This document shows positions 27,434-35,199 of a DNA stretch of 64,000 nt, piece by piece. Origin of the DNA: Helicobacter suis (GTDB lineage Bacteria > Campylobacterota > Campylobacteria > Campylobacterales > Helicobacteraceae). Both the position numbers and the translations under genes were made by a program. The stretch is taken from the NCBI RefSeq assembly GCF_902196135.1, contig NZ_CABIKE010000012.1, positions 1 through 64,000 of the forward strand, given 5' to 3'. The notes under the pieces were generated by a model. The model was not told where the DNA came from and made no database searches. It was given only the letters and a program-made list of their open reading frames with translations. How positions within the stretch are numbered: position 1 is the first letter of the stretch; every line of letters begins with the position of its first letter.

Positions 27434-28675
27434 ATGATCATTCTTTTTTGTACAGAACAATTCTACCCTCTCTCCACCGAAGCAGCAACGCTAGATTATG
27501 GTTTAACCTCTGTGCTTGCCAGGCAGGGACATCAAGTTTATATGATCACTTCTAGCCACTCTGCAGATGGTTTTAAAATAAAGAGAGAAGGGGTAGTCCA
27601 TTATATCAACGATAAAGAAGCCATAGAAATAGAAACTAACCTATTTGTGTTAGAATTTGAAATTGTGTTAAAGTCTTCTTGTGGGGGTTATATAGGCGAG
27701 TGTGAAGCCTACAAAAATTTTATGAGATCTTTTGAATGTGATTTGTTAGTGATTTCTGGGCTTTGCACATGGAGTTTTTTATTGATTTTAGACTCTCTTC
27801 TTACTCTCAAAGCTAAGAGGAAAGTTGTGAGAGTCCACGAAGAATGGATTTTAGTTAACATCCAGAGCAAAGGGCGCAAGGCTTATATCAAGAAAATTAT
27901 TTTCAACTCTATTAAAAAAGGTTTGAAGTACTTCTTTTACAAGCCTGATGTTTATGATAAAATCTTCACTCTCCCTGCACTCAGGCACAAAGTTAAAAAT
28001 TCCTTAAAATATTTTGACAAAGTCTTTTTTCTGCCACATCCACAAAGTCGTATTGATGTCTATCTTGCATCTTATTGCTCTGATATAGGTATTTTGCCAA
28101 ATGGTGTTTTTGAAAAAGACATCCATCCTCCTAAGATTTTAAAAAGTACTATCCCTAATCAAGACTGGGAAAAAGGCCCTTATCTTTTAGCTTTAGCGCA
28201 CTTTTTAGTTGATTGGCACACTCTGCTTTTAGACGCCTTCTATGCTAGTAGTACAAAACTTCCGCTCATATTAGCTGGTGGCCATGTTTCAGGTTATAAC
28301 TTGCAGTCTGTGCAAGCTTATAAATCTAAGCTAGATACACAACATGGCTATAGGGAAGTTTATCTGCTTCATGTAAACGAAAAACGTGCTTTTGAGTTAC
28401 TCCAAAATACTACCCTATTTTTACATGCTGCCTCTTTGTCTTCTTATAAAAGTTTTCCCGTTATGGTTTTAAAAAGCCTTTCTTTTGGAGTGCCTATTAT
28501 CTGCATGGGGGCGGATACTGATCCAGATTTGGTAGTTAAAGATTCTTTAGAAATGGCTCACATGATCGATTGTTTATTAAATAACCCTGATTATTACAAC
28601 GGCATGGCTACAAGCTTGCATGCTAGAATCAAAAACTACACCTACGAAAAAATCGCTCAAGAATTAATCGTCTAA
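27434..28675 (+). CDS. GT4-type glycosyltransferase (intact copy)
   Basis: A 413-residue protein with the two-domain GT-B pattern. The N-terminal domain (MIILFCTEQFYPLSTEAATL; GHQVYMITSS; VVRVHEEW) resembles glycosyltransferases acting on LPS or capsule. The C-terminal domain carries GILPNGVF, LLALAHFLVDWHTLLL, LPLILAGGHV and a degenerate donor-site region FLHAASLSSYKSFPVMVLKSLSFGVPIICMG. Family is clear; donor and acceptor are unknown. Two broken relatives flank it (26275 and 29620). Its stop overlaps the convergent GT25 gene by 4 bp. Confidence 0.8.
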   Translation: MIILFCTEQFYPLSTEAATLDYGLTSVLARQGHQVYMITSSHSADGFKIKREGVVHYINDKEAIEIETNLFVLEFEIVLKSSCGGYIGECEAYKNFMRSFECDLLVISGLCTWSFLLILDSLLTLKAKRKVVRVHEEWILVNIQSKGRKAYIKKIIFNSIKKGLKYFFYKPDVYDKIFTLPALRHKVKNSLKYFDKVFFLPHPQSRIDVYLASYCSDIGILPNGVFEKDIHPPKILKSTIPNQDWEKGPYLLALAHFLVDWHTLLLDAFYASSTKLPLILAGGHVSGYNLQSVQAYKSKLDTQHGYREVYLLHVNEKRAFELLQNTTLFLHAASLSSYKSFPVMVLKSLSFGVPIICMGADTDPDLVVKDSLEMAHMIDCLLNNPDYYNGMATSLHARIKNYTYEKIAQELIV

Positions 28676-29556
28676 TCTATTAGCGACGCGTATTGTCTTG
28701 TAAAATAGTGGTAATAGTACATCCTGCGTATTCTTTCAAATAAAATTCTCCAGTAGCTTACTTTTGTTTTTTTCTTATAGATGGGATCGTTTTGGAGTAA
28801 AGTAGCATTTTCTTGAGAGTAGATTGTAGATTGTGTGTTATGAGTATCAGGACGCACACTAAAAGGGATATAAAGCATGCAGGGGATTTTATGGGCATGA
28901 ATTTTGTTAAAAAACTGATCTACCGGTTCACACCAGTGGAGACTAAAACTCACTAAAGTTCTTGCTGCTTTTGGGGTAATGTAGTAAGCCATGTTGCCAT
29001 AAGTATCTAGCACAGAAAGGTAAAAATGCCTTAAGAAAATAATTTCCCTTGCTGGATTTGCTAAACACGCCTGTTCTCCATGGTGTGTAGTAATGATGAA
29101 ACTAGAGCCATCCACTCCATATGAAAAACCTGCCCAAAGCCGCACTAGATCAAATGGACTTGAGAGGCAGTCTATCAAACTCTGATAAAAATTAGGTTGC
29201 AATCCAAGGTCATCTTCTAAGATACAAATGGGTTTATTAGATTCTATGCATTTGATCCAGAGCATATATTGGCTAGCATAACAACCTAGCTCTTCAGGTA
29301 ACATCTCTCTACCATCAAGGCTTTCAAACCAAGATTCTCCTATTTGCCACTCAGGCTTGTAGGAATTTTCAATAAGTCCGGTATAGCCTAAATCTCTTTT
29401 AAAGTAATGGCTATGTTTGTCAATGGCATCAAAAATATGGAAATTAAACTTAATAGGGTGGTTGTTTGGCGGTGGATTGTCTACAATAGCTTGGCAAGTG
29501 GCGTATCTCTTACTATTTTTTAGAGAAATAATATAAATATCTAAAGAGTCTAGCAA
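28672..29556 (-). CDS. GT25 family lipopolysaccharide galactosyltransferase-like protein (copy 2)
   Basis: Close paralogue of 26393-27268, with LDSLDIYIISLKNSKRYA, PEELGCYASQYMLWIKC and ICILEDDLGLQPNFY. I place the start at the TTG at 29556 (294 residues): GAAAGGA lies about seven bases upstream, and the resulting MLDSLDIYIIS matches MLDFLDIFIIS of copy 1. A longer reading to 29652 would overlap the promoter and start of the fragment at 29620. The C-terminal part differs more between copies than the N-terminal part, so the acceptors may differ. Confidence 0.82.
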   Translation of the reverse strand: MLDSLDIYIISLKNSKRYATCQAIVDNPPPNNHPIKFNFHIFDAIDKHSHYFKRDLGYTGLIENSYKPEWQIGESWFESLDGREMLPEELGCYASQYMLWIKCIESNKPICILEDDLGLQPNFYQSLIDCLSSPFDLVRLWAGFSYGVDGSSFIITTHHGEQACLANPAREIIFLRHFYLSVLDTYGNMAYYITPKAARTLVSFSLHWCEPVDQFFNKIHAHKIPCMLYIPFSVRPDTHNTQSTIYSQENATLLQNDPIYKKKTKVSYWRILFERIRRMYYYHYFTRQYASLID

Positions 29557-29619
29557 GCGCGATCCTTTCAAGTTACACTGGTTTAATTGGCTATAATCGT
29601 CCAAAAACAAGGAATGTTT

Positions 29620-29903
29620 ATGACCATCCTCTTTACCACCGAACAACACCACCCCTTGCAGATTGGATTAGTCGCGCAGATTATGGGCTTAGCTTAGCGC
29701 TTGCTAAGGCAGGGCATCTAGTATATGTGATCACAACAGGCATGTATGGGGAGACAAAAATTACTAGAGAAGGGAAATTAAGTTCTATCTCTAGCGGCAA
29801 CTTAAGTATCAAAATTTTGTGCAAAATTTTAAGTGTGATTTGCTGATCAATTCAGCTATTTTGACATGGAATACAGATTTTATCTTATCATCACTCCCCC
29901 CCA
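29620..29903 (+). pseudogene. Frameshifted 5' part of a GT4-type glycosyltransferase (copy 3)
   Basis: Begins MTILFTTEQHHPLQIG, like the gene at 27434, then shifts frame to ADYGLSLALAKAGHLVYVITTG and again to NFKCDLLINSAILTWNTDF, which matches NFMRSFECDLLVISGLCTWSF of the intact copy. A segment of about 50 codons between the two is missing. It ends at a run of eight C (29896-29903) followed by unrelated C-rich sequence. TATAAT at 29592-29597 and AAGG before the ATG are still present. Confidence 0.8.
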
Positions 29904-29985
29904 ACTAAATCCCAACCCCCCAATCCCCCTAAACCTAAGAGGCCTTTAAACCTTTTAGCTAGCTAGTCTAATTCAAAGGTATTTG

Positions 29986-30008
29986 AAAAAACCGCCTAAT
30001 TGTGGCGG
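29986..30008 (-). terminator. Intrinsic terminator, minus strand
   Basis: Read on the minus strand: CCGCC-ACAATTA-GGCGG followed by six T. It lies about 40 bp after the end of the small minus-strand gene at 30048 and supports that this gene is, or was, transcribed. Confidence 0.7.
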
Positions 30009-30047
30009 GGCAAATCCCCAAGAGGGGTAGGAAAAATGATCACACAA

Positions 30048-30233
30048 TTAGCCCACGCTAATAGCTTTAAACAGGCTATTAAAAGCACTGGTAAAAATAT
30101 TTCTATCTTTATAAATTTGGCTTTTCTGTTCCTCACTTAAATCTTTAGCGTTTTTAACCTTTAGGATACTTTGGCGGGTGATTTCTGCCTTGTATTCTCT
30201 AGCGCCTTTGTTCAGGGCGTTTAGACTTAACAA
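30048..30233 (-). CDS. Small basic protein of unknown function, possibly frameshifted
   Basis: Sixty-one codons from a TTG (LSLNALNKGAREYKAEIT ... SAFNSLFKAISVG), mainly helical and charged. A better start, ATG at 30255 on the minus strand, opens MTLTKG in a different frame; removing one G of the GGG at 30238-30240 would join it as MTLTKGILLSLNALNKG. So the gene may carry a one-base frameshift, or start at TTG with AAAGGG upstream. A terminator follows. I do not recognise the family. Confidence 0.4.
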   Translation of the reverse strand: MLSLNALNKGAREYKAEITRQSILKVKNAKDLSEEQKSQIYKDRNIFTSAFNSLFKAISVG

Positions 30234-30313
30234 TATGCCCTTTGGTGAGCGTCATTTAAGTATCCCCTTAGTATCATACAACTATGTAGTCTAAATTGGA
30301 GGTAGTGTTTTTT

Positions 30314-31600
30314 TTGAAAAAGATTGTAATCGATGTAACCGTTCTTTTAGAAGATCTGACGGGTCTTGGGTACTATACTCTGAATTTAGTTCAATCTTTA
30401 GAGAAGCATTTTAAAAATCGAAATGATATAACAATCAAGCTTGTTGCCCAAGATAAGCTTTATAATCTCGCATTTTTTGGTAGTCCTGCGTTTTTTCGTG
30501 GCCCTGTGTTTTTTGATAGTCTAGCAGAATTTGAGCAGCAACATCCCCTGCAAGATACTAATCACGTTTCTGAAAAATTAACCCAATATGCCAAGCCGCA
30601 CATTTTAAGGCGCATTCTGGGCAAGATTTATCGCTCCATTAAAAAATTCCTTAAGGAATCATTATCACAGAGATTTTATTTTTTGAAGTACCGTTATGGT
30701 ATAGGGTTTTTGTTTGTGAAGCGTTGCGAGGCTCTTTGCAATGAGACTTTTGACCTCTACATTGAACCGGGGTTTATGATTGTTCCCCTCAAGGCTAAAA
30801 AAATCCTGGGAGCTATCCACGACTTGCCCTTATGCGATCCGCAAAGCTGGTTAATATCCCGAGATGATCAAGCCCGTTGGGAGTACTATGTTCAGCCCAG
30901 AATGTCTACTTATGATACGGTGGTTTGTTTTAGCGAGCATGTCAGAGCAGACATTCTTAAAACATTTGGATTTCCCGATTCTAAGGTACATGTTATCTAC
31001 CATGGGCTTAGGGATTACAAAACCACTACTCCTGCAAATCTACCACCTCATTTAGGAGAGTTTATTTTAGCAGTTGGCGCTGGGTCAGTGCGTAAGAATG
31101 TGAAAAGATTAGTAGAAGCGTTCCAATTATTGCCACAAGAAATACAGCAGCGCTATAAAGTGGTGCTCACAGGACCGGGTATAAAAACGGGTTCGTGCGT
31201 GGGGATAGAGCATTGTGGGATAAAACCATATAGCTTTATCACTAGTCTAGGTTATGTTTCCGATTCTTTGTTGCATGCTCTTTATGCCCATGCCCGTGTT
31301 TTGTGGTGGGGGAGTCTAGCTGAAGGTTTTGGTTGGCCTATGCTAGAGGCTATGCAGGCTGGGTGCATGGTGTTGGCTAGCAATGTCTCTTGCATGCCAG
31401 AAATTCTAGGGGATGCAGGGGTTTATTGCGATCCTTATGATGTCCAAGACATTGCAAAGCAATTAGAAAAAGTCCTCACAGATGGAGAGTTACGAGAGCA
31501 GTGCATAAAAAATGGCTTGGAGCGTGTTAAAAAATTTGATTCTTACAAGAGCATGCAAAAGCATATGGAGATTATTGATGAGATGCTAGGGTTTGTGTAA
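30314..31600 (+). CDS. GT4 family glycosyltransferase
   Basis: A retaining GT-B glycosyltransferase of about 428 residues. C-terminal donor domain: VIYHGL, LAVGAGSVRKNVKRLVEAF, KVVLTGPG, and the E-x7-E motif EGFGWPMLEAM followed by GDAGVYCDPYD. The N-terminal domain has VIDVTVLLEDLTGLGYYT. By family it may use a GDP-, UDP- or dTDP-sugar; acceptor unknown, probably LPS. I chose the TTG at 30314 (MKKIVIDV) because the stretch before it is GGAGG and a run of eight T (30308-30315). Other in-frame starts (TTG 30296, GTG 30305) sit on or too near the GGAGG. Confidence 0.85.
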   Translation: MKKIVIDVTVLLEDLTGLGYYTLNLVQSLEKHFKNRNDITIKLVAQDKLYNLAFFGSPAFFRGPVFFDSLAEFEQQHPLQDTNHVSEKLTQYAKPHILRRILGKIYRSIKKFLKESLSQRFYFLKYRYGIGFLFVKRCEALCNETFDLYIEPGFMIVPLKAKKILGAIHDLPLCDPQSWLISRDDQARWEYYVQPRMSTYDTVVCFSEHVRADILKTFGFPDSKVHVIYHGLRDYKTTTPANLPPHLGEFILAVGAGSVRKNVKRLVEAFQLLPQEIQQRYKVVLTGPGIKTGSCVGIEHCGIKPYSFITSLGYVSDSLLHALYAHARVLWWGSLAEGFGWPMLEAMQAGCMVLASNVSCMPEILGDAGVYCDPYDVQDIAKQLEKVLTDGELREQCIKNGLERVKKFDSYKSMQKHMEIIDEMLGFV

Positions 31601-31687
31601 TTAACCATGCTTTCTATTTGACTAGCTGGAGTTTAGGTATACCTTGTGATGTTTTCAGTCTAAATAAATTTATTAAAGGGGCGTAAT

Positions 31688-32713
31688 TTGGGAGTCTTTG
31701 TTAGAAGACTTTTTAAAATATGGTACATACTGTGTCAGTTAGCAGAAGAAGTATTTTTCCTCATGAGTTTTGCTATGGTCTGGGTTTTGCGTAAAATCAA
31801 AAAACCAAGAATTCGCCCAAAAACCTTGCTATTGATCAAGCTTGATGCAATAGGCGATTATGTGTTATTCAGAAATTTTTTGCAACCTCTAAGAGAGGCT
31901 TATGCTGGTTATGAGATCACTTTTTTGTGTAATGCAGACTTCTTAGAAATTGTCCACGCTTATGATAGGTTTTGTGTGGATCACATCATACCTGTAGATA
32001 TGCGCAACTGGTATTGGATGCATGCCTTATTTTACCGCCCCAAGGTGTTGTACTTATTAAACAAGCAAGGCTATGAAATTGTGATTGTCCCTACATACCA
32101 CCGCTTTCCCTACAGGGATGACTACTTGGTCAGGCTTATCCATGCCCAACATAAAATTGGCTCTAAGGGACTTGAGCTGACCAGACAATGGCATGAAGCT
32201 ACAGAGAAACTAAGACCATGTGATATGGCCTATACTACTTTATTAGACACCACTCCAGAGGAGCTGTTTGAATTTGAGCGCAATAAAGAATTTTTTAGCC
32301 AATTATTGCAACGACCTCTTACAGAAATCCAACTCCATCTCCACGCATTGCCAGCTAACACCTCTCTTTCTTTGCCAATGAGCTATGGTGTCTTCTTTTT
32401 AGGTGCATCCGATCCAAGGAGAAAGTGGGCTCTTGCTTCTTGGATTGCCCTAGCCAAAAAAATCTCCCCTGCTTTTCAAATTGTGCTATGTGGGTCCAAA
32501 AAAGAAGTCTTAGATGCCCTGCAGATTATAGACGGTGTTCCTGAGGCAATTAATTTAGCGGGTAAGACCACTTGGATTGAACTCTTGCATGTGCTCTCTA
32601 AAGCATCCTTTATTGTCTCCAATGAAACGGCAATTCCTCATTTTAGTGTGGCTTTGGGTCTAGGACCTGTTTTTGTCATTAGTAATGCCAATGGATCAAA
32701 GCGCAAGAAATAG
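31688..32713 (+). CDS. GT9 (heptosyltransferase-like) glycosyltransferase, 3' end lost
   Basis: A 341-residue protein with the GT9 N-terminal motif LLIKLDAIGDYVLFRNFLQPLREAY (about 45-70) and the C-terminal donor-site region GASDPRRKWALASWIALAKKI, LAGKTTWIELLHVLSKASFIVSNETAIPHFSVALG. GT9 enzymes usually continue after VxVFG/VISN with a further 30-60 residues; here the frame turns to NGSKRKK and stops, at the point where a minus-strand gene remnant begins. So the 3' end was replaced and activity is uncertain. Start TTG with AAAGGGG seven bases upstream. Confidence 0.72.
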   Translation: MGVFVRRLFKIWYILCQLAEEVFFLMSFAMVWVLRKIKKPRIRPKTLLLIKLDAIGDYVLFRNFLQPLREAYAGYEITFLCNADFLEIVHAYDRFCVDHIIPVDMRNWYWMHALFYRPKVLYLLNKQGYEIVIVPTYHRFPYRDDYLVRLIHAQHKIGSKGLELTRQWHEATEKLRPCDMAYTTLLDTTPEELFEFERNKEFFSQLLQRPLTEIQLHLHALPANTSLSLPMSYGVFFLGASDPRRKWALASWIALAKKISPAFQIVLCGSKKEVLDALQIIDGVPEAINLAGKTTWIELLHVLSKASFIVSNETAIPHFSVALGLGPVFVISNANGSKRKK

Positions 32714-32817
32714 CGCCCCACTTTAGCGATCTCCTCAAAGCGCTCAGATTGTAGCGCGGCTTTGATCATTTCATAGTCAAGCACATTGGAGATTAGGTGT
32801 GGTTGGGTTAATCGCAT
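32638..32817 (-). pseudogene. 5' fragment of an unknown gene, cut by the GT9 junction
   Basis: Starts at ATG 32817 with GGAGAG just upstream and reads MRLTQPHLISNVLDYEMIKA and then ALQSERFEEIAKVGRYFLR before entering antisense GT9 sequence near base 32700. About 40 genuine codons remain. It follows the 51-residue gene at 32828 by 10 bp, like a two-gene operon whose second gene lost its 3' part. Family unknown. Confidence 0.55.
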
Positions 32818-32827
32818 TCACTCTCCA

Positions 32828-32983
32828 TTAATGATGTTTGCAAATAAATAAATCCACTTTCTCAAAAGCATTTTCTGTATCTGTTTTCTCTAACATATAC
32901 TTAGAGAGTACCTCAAAGAAAGAACCCCTAATTTGTGGTGATTTATCTTGGATATAATTTTCTTGAAATTCTTCAAAGGTCAT
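32828..32983 (-). CDS. Small protein of 51 residues, unknown function
   Basis: Starts at ATG 32983 with an excellent AAAGGAG seven bases upstream and codes for MTFEEFQENYIQDKS ... ENAFEKVDLFICKHH. The protein is acidic, probably helical, and has no signal peptide. The strong ribosome site and the following gene 10 bp downstream argue that it is real. I know no family for it. Size and tandem layout recall toxin-antitoxin or modification-system accessory genes, but nothing in the sequence shows that. Confidence 0.6.
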   Translation of the reverse strand: MTFEEFQENYIQDKSPQIRGSFFEVLSKYMLEKTDTENAFEKVDLFICKHH

Positions 32984-33064
32984 GCACGCTCCTTTAATAG
33001 AAAAATTTTTACAAAATACACTCTAGCATGGTAGCCTGTTCTTTATTCCTTAATTGCAATTTGG

Positions 33065-34336
33065 CTAAACTAGTTTTGTGCGTAAAAATGTGCGGGAGGG
33101 GAGTTTGATAGGCAGTTTAACAGGATTTGTATTACCGCTATGAATTGCTTCTAATTCTGTGCCATTTTCTAAAAGAATGGTGTATAACTGAAGATAGTAT
33201 TTATTTTCATAAAAATAGATCTTACCAATTTCATTAGCCATAGGTTTTATAGATGCACCAAAGGGTAAAACCAATTCATAGGGTTGGTTAGGCTTAGTGG
33301 TGAATTTACATAAAAAATACAAGCCATTATCTAACACCTCGCCATTAACCTGAAAATCGCCCTCGCTGATAGCGGTTTTAAAGTTTTGGGTGTCTAATTT
33401 CTCATAGGGTCGTTTGATCAAATACCCCTCACTAAATCCTCTATTTTTAAGCGTGGCTAGTTCGGCTTGATAGAGGGCTGGGCGGTATTGGTTGTTATAA
33501 TAATCCTCAATAGCGGTGCGGTAGGTTTTAGTTGTAATGGCTGTGTAGTAGCTAGATTTAGTACGCCCCTCAATTTTAAGCGCGCTAATAGCCTTAGAAT
33601 CTAGGATAGTTGCGATATGATTAGCTAGATTGAGATCCTTAGCATTTAAAATATGTGTCCCTATTTCCTCTTCTTCCTCTAGGCGCATCATCACGCTTGT
33701 ATCTGGGTTTTTAATATAAACCTCATAATCAAACCGACAATCATTAGCACAACTCCCCCGATTAGGCACGCGTCCATGCTGGAGTGCTGAAATCAAACAA
33801 CGCCCCGAAAAAGCAAAACACATACTCCCGTGTACAAAAACCTCTAATTCTAAATCTGGTAATGCCTCTTTAATCTGCACCGCATCGCTTAAACTCATCT
33901 CTCTAGCCGCTACAATGCGCTTAACCCCCATTTCATAAAAGGCGCGCGCATCTAAAACATTCATGACATTAGCTTGAGTAGAAAGATGGATAGGGATATG
34001 GGGGGTGATTTTTTGGGCAAGTTTAAGAACCCCAATAGTGGCGATGATGAGGGCATCTACTTGACAAGCGGCTAACTTTTTAAGGTGTTCTTCTAAAAGT
34101 TTAATTTGGGAGTTAAAGGGAAAAGCATTTAAAGTAGCGTAGAATTTTTTACCCCTTGCATGGGTATAATCCACCCCCTCTTTAAAACTCTCTAGATCAA
34201 ATTCTTTAGCCGCGCGGTTACGCAACGAAAATTGCCCCAAACCGGCATAAACCGCATCTGCGCCATAATCAAGGGCGATTTTAAGTTTAGCAAGATTGCC
34301 AGCAGGAGCGAGCAACTCTACAGGTGAGATAGGCAT
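33065..34336 (-). CDS. U32 family peptidase-like protein (HP0169; TrhP/YegQ-like)
   Basis: A 423-residue protein beginning VELLAPAGNLAKLKIALDYGADAVYAG and carrying the U32 signature EVFVHGSMCFAFSGRCLIS with the four-Cys region RGSCANDCRFDYEV (about 165-200). U32 proteins were first called collagenases; members such as TrhP are now tied to tRNA uridine hydroxylation, which fits the cytoplasmic, Cys-containing protein better. C-terminal beta-barrel domain about 330-410. It lies 14 bp after cheZ, as in H. pylori HP0170-0169. Confidence 0.88.
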   Translation of the reverse strand: MPISPVELLAPAGNLAKLKIALDYGADAVYAGLGQFSLRNRAAKEFDLESFKEGVDYTHARGKKFYATLNAFPFNSQIKLLEEHLKKLAACQVDALIIATIGVLKLAQKITPHIPIHLSTQANVMNVLDARAFYEMGVKRIVAAREMSLSDAVQIKEALPDLELEVFVHGSMCFAFSGRCLISALQHGRVPNRGSCANDCRFDYEVYIKNPDTSVMMRLEEEEEIGTHILNAKDLNLANHIATILDSKAISALKIEGRTKSSYYTAITTKTYRTAIEDYYNNQYRPALYQAELATLKNRGFSEGYLIKRPYEKLDTQNFKTAISEGDFQVNGEVLDNGLYFLCKFTTKPNQPYELVLPFGASIKPMANEIGKIYFYENKYYLQLYTILLENGTELEAIHSGNTNPVKLPIKLPSRTFLRTKLV

Positions 34337-34350
34337 AAATGGTAGATATT

Positions 34351-35106
34351 TTATTTCTTCCCAAAAGCAGCAATAAGCGCTTCAATATCGCTTTCACTCG
34401 CTACACTTTCATTATCATCGCCAACAATATAAGAAGCAGAGCTAACCCGTTTAGAATCTTCAATATTGCCTTCAAATAAAGAATTCATATACTGGGTAAG
34501 CGCGCGCATGACATTAATGACCCGCTCGATCTTTTGGCGGTGGATATCCTGATACTGCATAATATCCATAGCCTGCATAGAAGAATCTAAACACCCTTCG
34601 GCTTTTTCTTGGATAGAGTCAATACTTTGTAAAATTTCATGGGTTTCATTCAAAGAGGTTTGAAAAGTCTGGATGAGAGGGAAAGCTTCGGCTAGGATTT
34701 CAAAGATTTCTAAGTGTTTTTGCAAGGGTGTTTTGATTTTTTTAAGGGTTTTTAAAATGCCCTCAGAACTCATGTTGACATAATCTAGTTGATCAAAAAC
34801 TTGGGTAGCTTTAACCTCAGAGTCTTTTGTTACATCATCAAGCTGGTGTACTACTTTGTGTTCTTCAGTAGGGGGGGGAGGTGGCCACTCCTCAGAATCA
34901 ATCTTGCCATATCTCTCTGCGTACTTCTTATCCACTTTCATATAGCCGGTTTCTGTAGCGGTTTCTTTTTTACTCTCCGCCCCAGTAAGAGTGTGCTCTT
35001 CCTCTTTTTGTTTTGCCTCATCAGAGGAATTTATTTCTCGATCTAGAGGTTCTACTATCTCTAAACCGCCTCCATTGATCAAGGCATCCAATTCTTCCTG
35101 GGTCAT
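34351..35106 (-). CDS. cheZ: Chemotaxis CheY-P phosphatase, Helicobacter CheZ type
   Basis: Removes phosphate from CheY-P to control flagellar switching. The 251-residue protein has an N-terminal MTQEELDALINGG peptide like that of FliM, a disordered acidic linker with five prolines, a long helical hairpin with the catalytic motif DIMQYQDIHRQKIERV (Asp/Gln in YQD; about 180-195) and a C-terminal CheY-binding helix (SDIEALIAAFGKK). TATAAT at 35131-35136 and AGGAGG precede the start. The proline stretch is coded by a run of eight C (G at 34871-34878 on the plus strand), a site prone to slippage. Confidence 0.9.
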   Translation of the reverse strand: MTQEELDALINGGGLEIVEPLDREINSSDEAKQKEEEHTLTGAESKKETATETGYMKVDKKYAERYGKIDSEEWPPPPPTEEHKVVHQLDDVTKDSEVKATQVFDQLDYVNMSSEGILKTLKKIKTPLQKHLEIFEILAEAFPLIQTFQTSLNETHEILQSIDSIQEKAEGCLDSSMQAMDIMQYQDIHRQKIERVINVMRALTQYMNSLFEGNIEDSKRVSSASYIVGDDNESVASESDIEALIAAFGKK

Positions 35107-35130
35107 CTATCCTCCTTAGATAATCTGGCG

Positions 35131-35136
35131 ATTATA
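35131..35136 (-). promoter_or_regulatory. Predicted -10 box for cheZ
   Basis: TATAAT on the minus strand, about 25 bp before the cheZ start and followed by an AGGAGG ribosome site. The trpB stop lies about 65 bp further upstream, so cheZ is probably not a plain part of the trp transcript. Confidence 0.55.
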
Positions 35137-35199
35137 GTTTATCTTACTTATATAAATGCTTTAATGGCACACCTAAGCTTGTTCTATGTAATTGTCATT

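Noticed and set aside
26275-33000. Insertion sequence or integron behind the sugar-island duplications
   Set aside because: No transposase or integrase codons, and no terminal inverted repeats seen at the module ends.
35107-35199. Remnant of trpA after trpB
   Set aside because: The 93 bases hold only the cheZ promoter and ribosome site; no TrpA-like codons on either strand.
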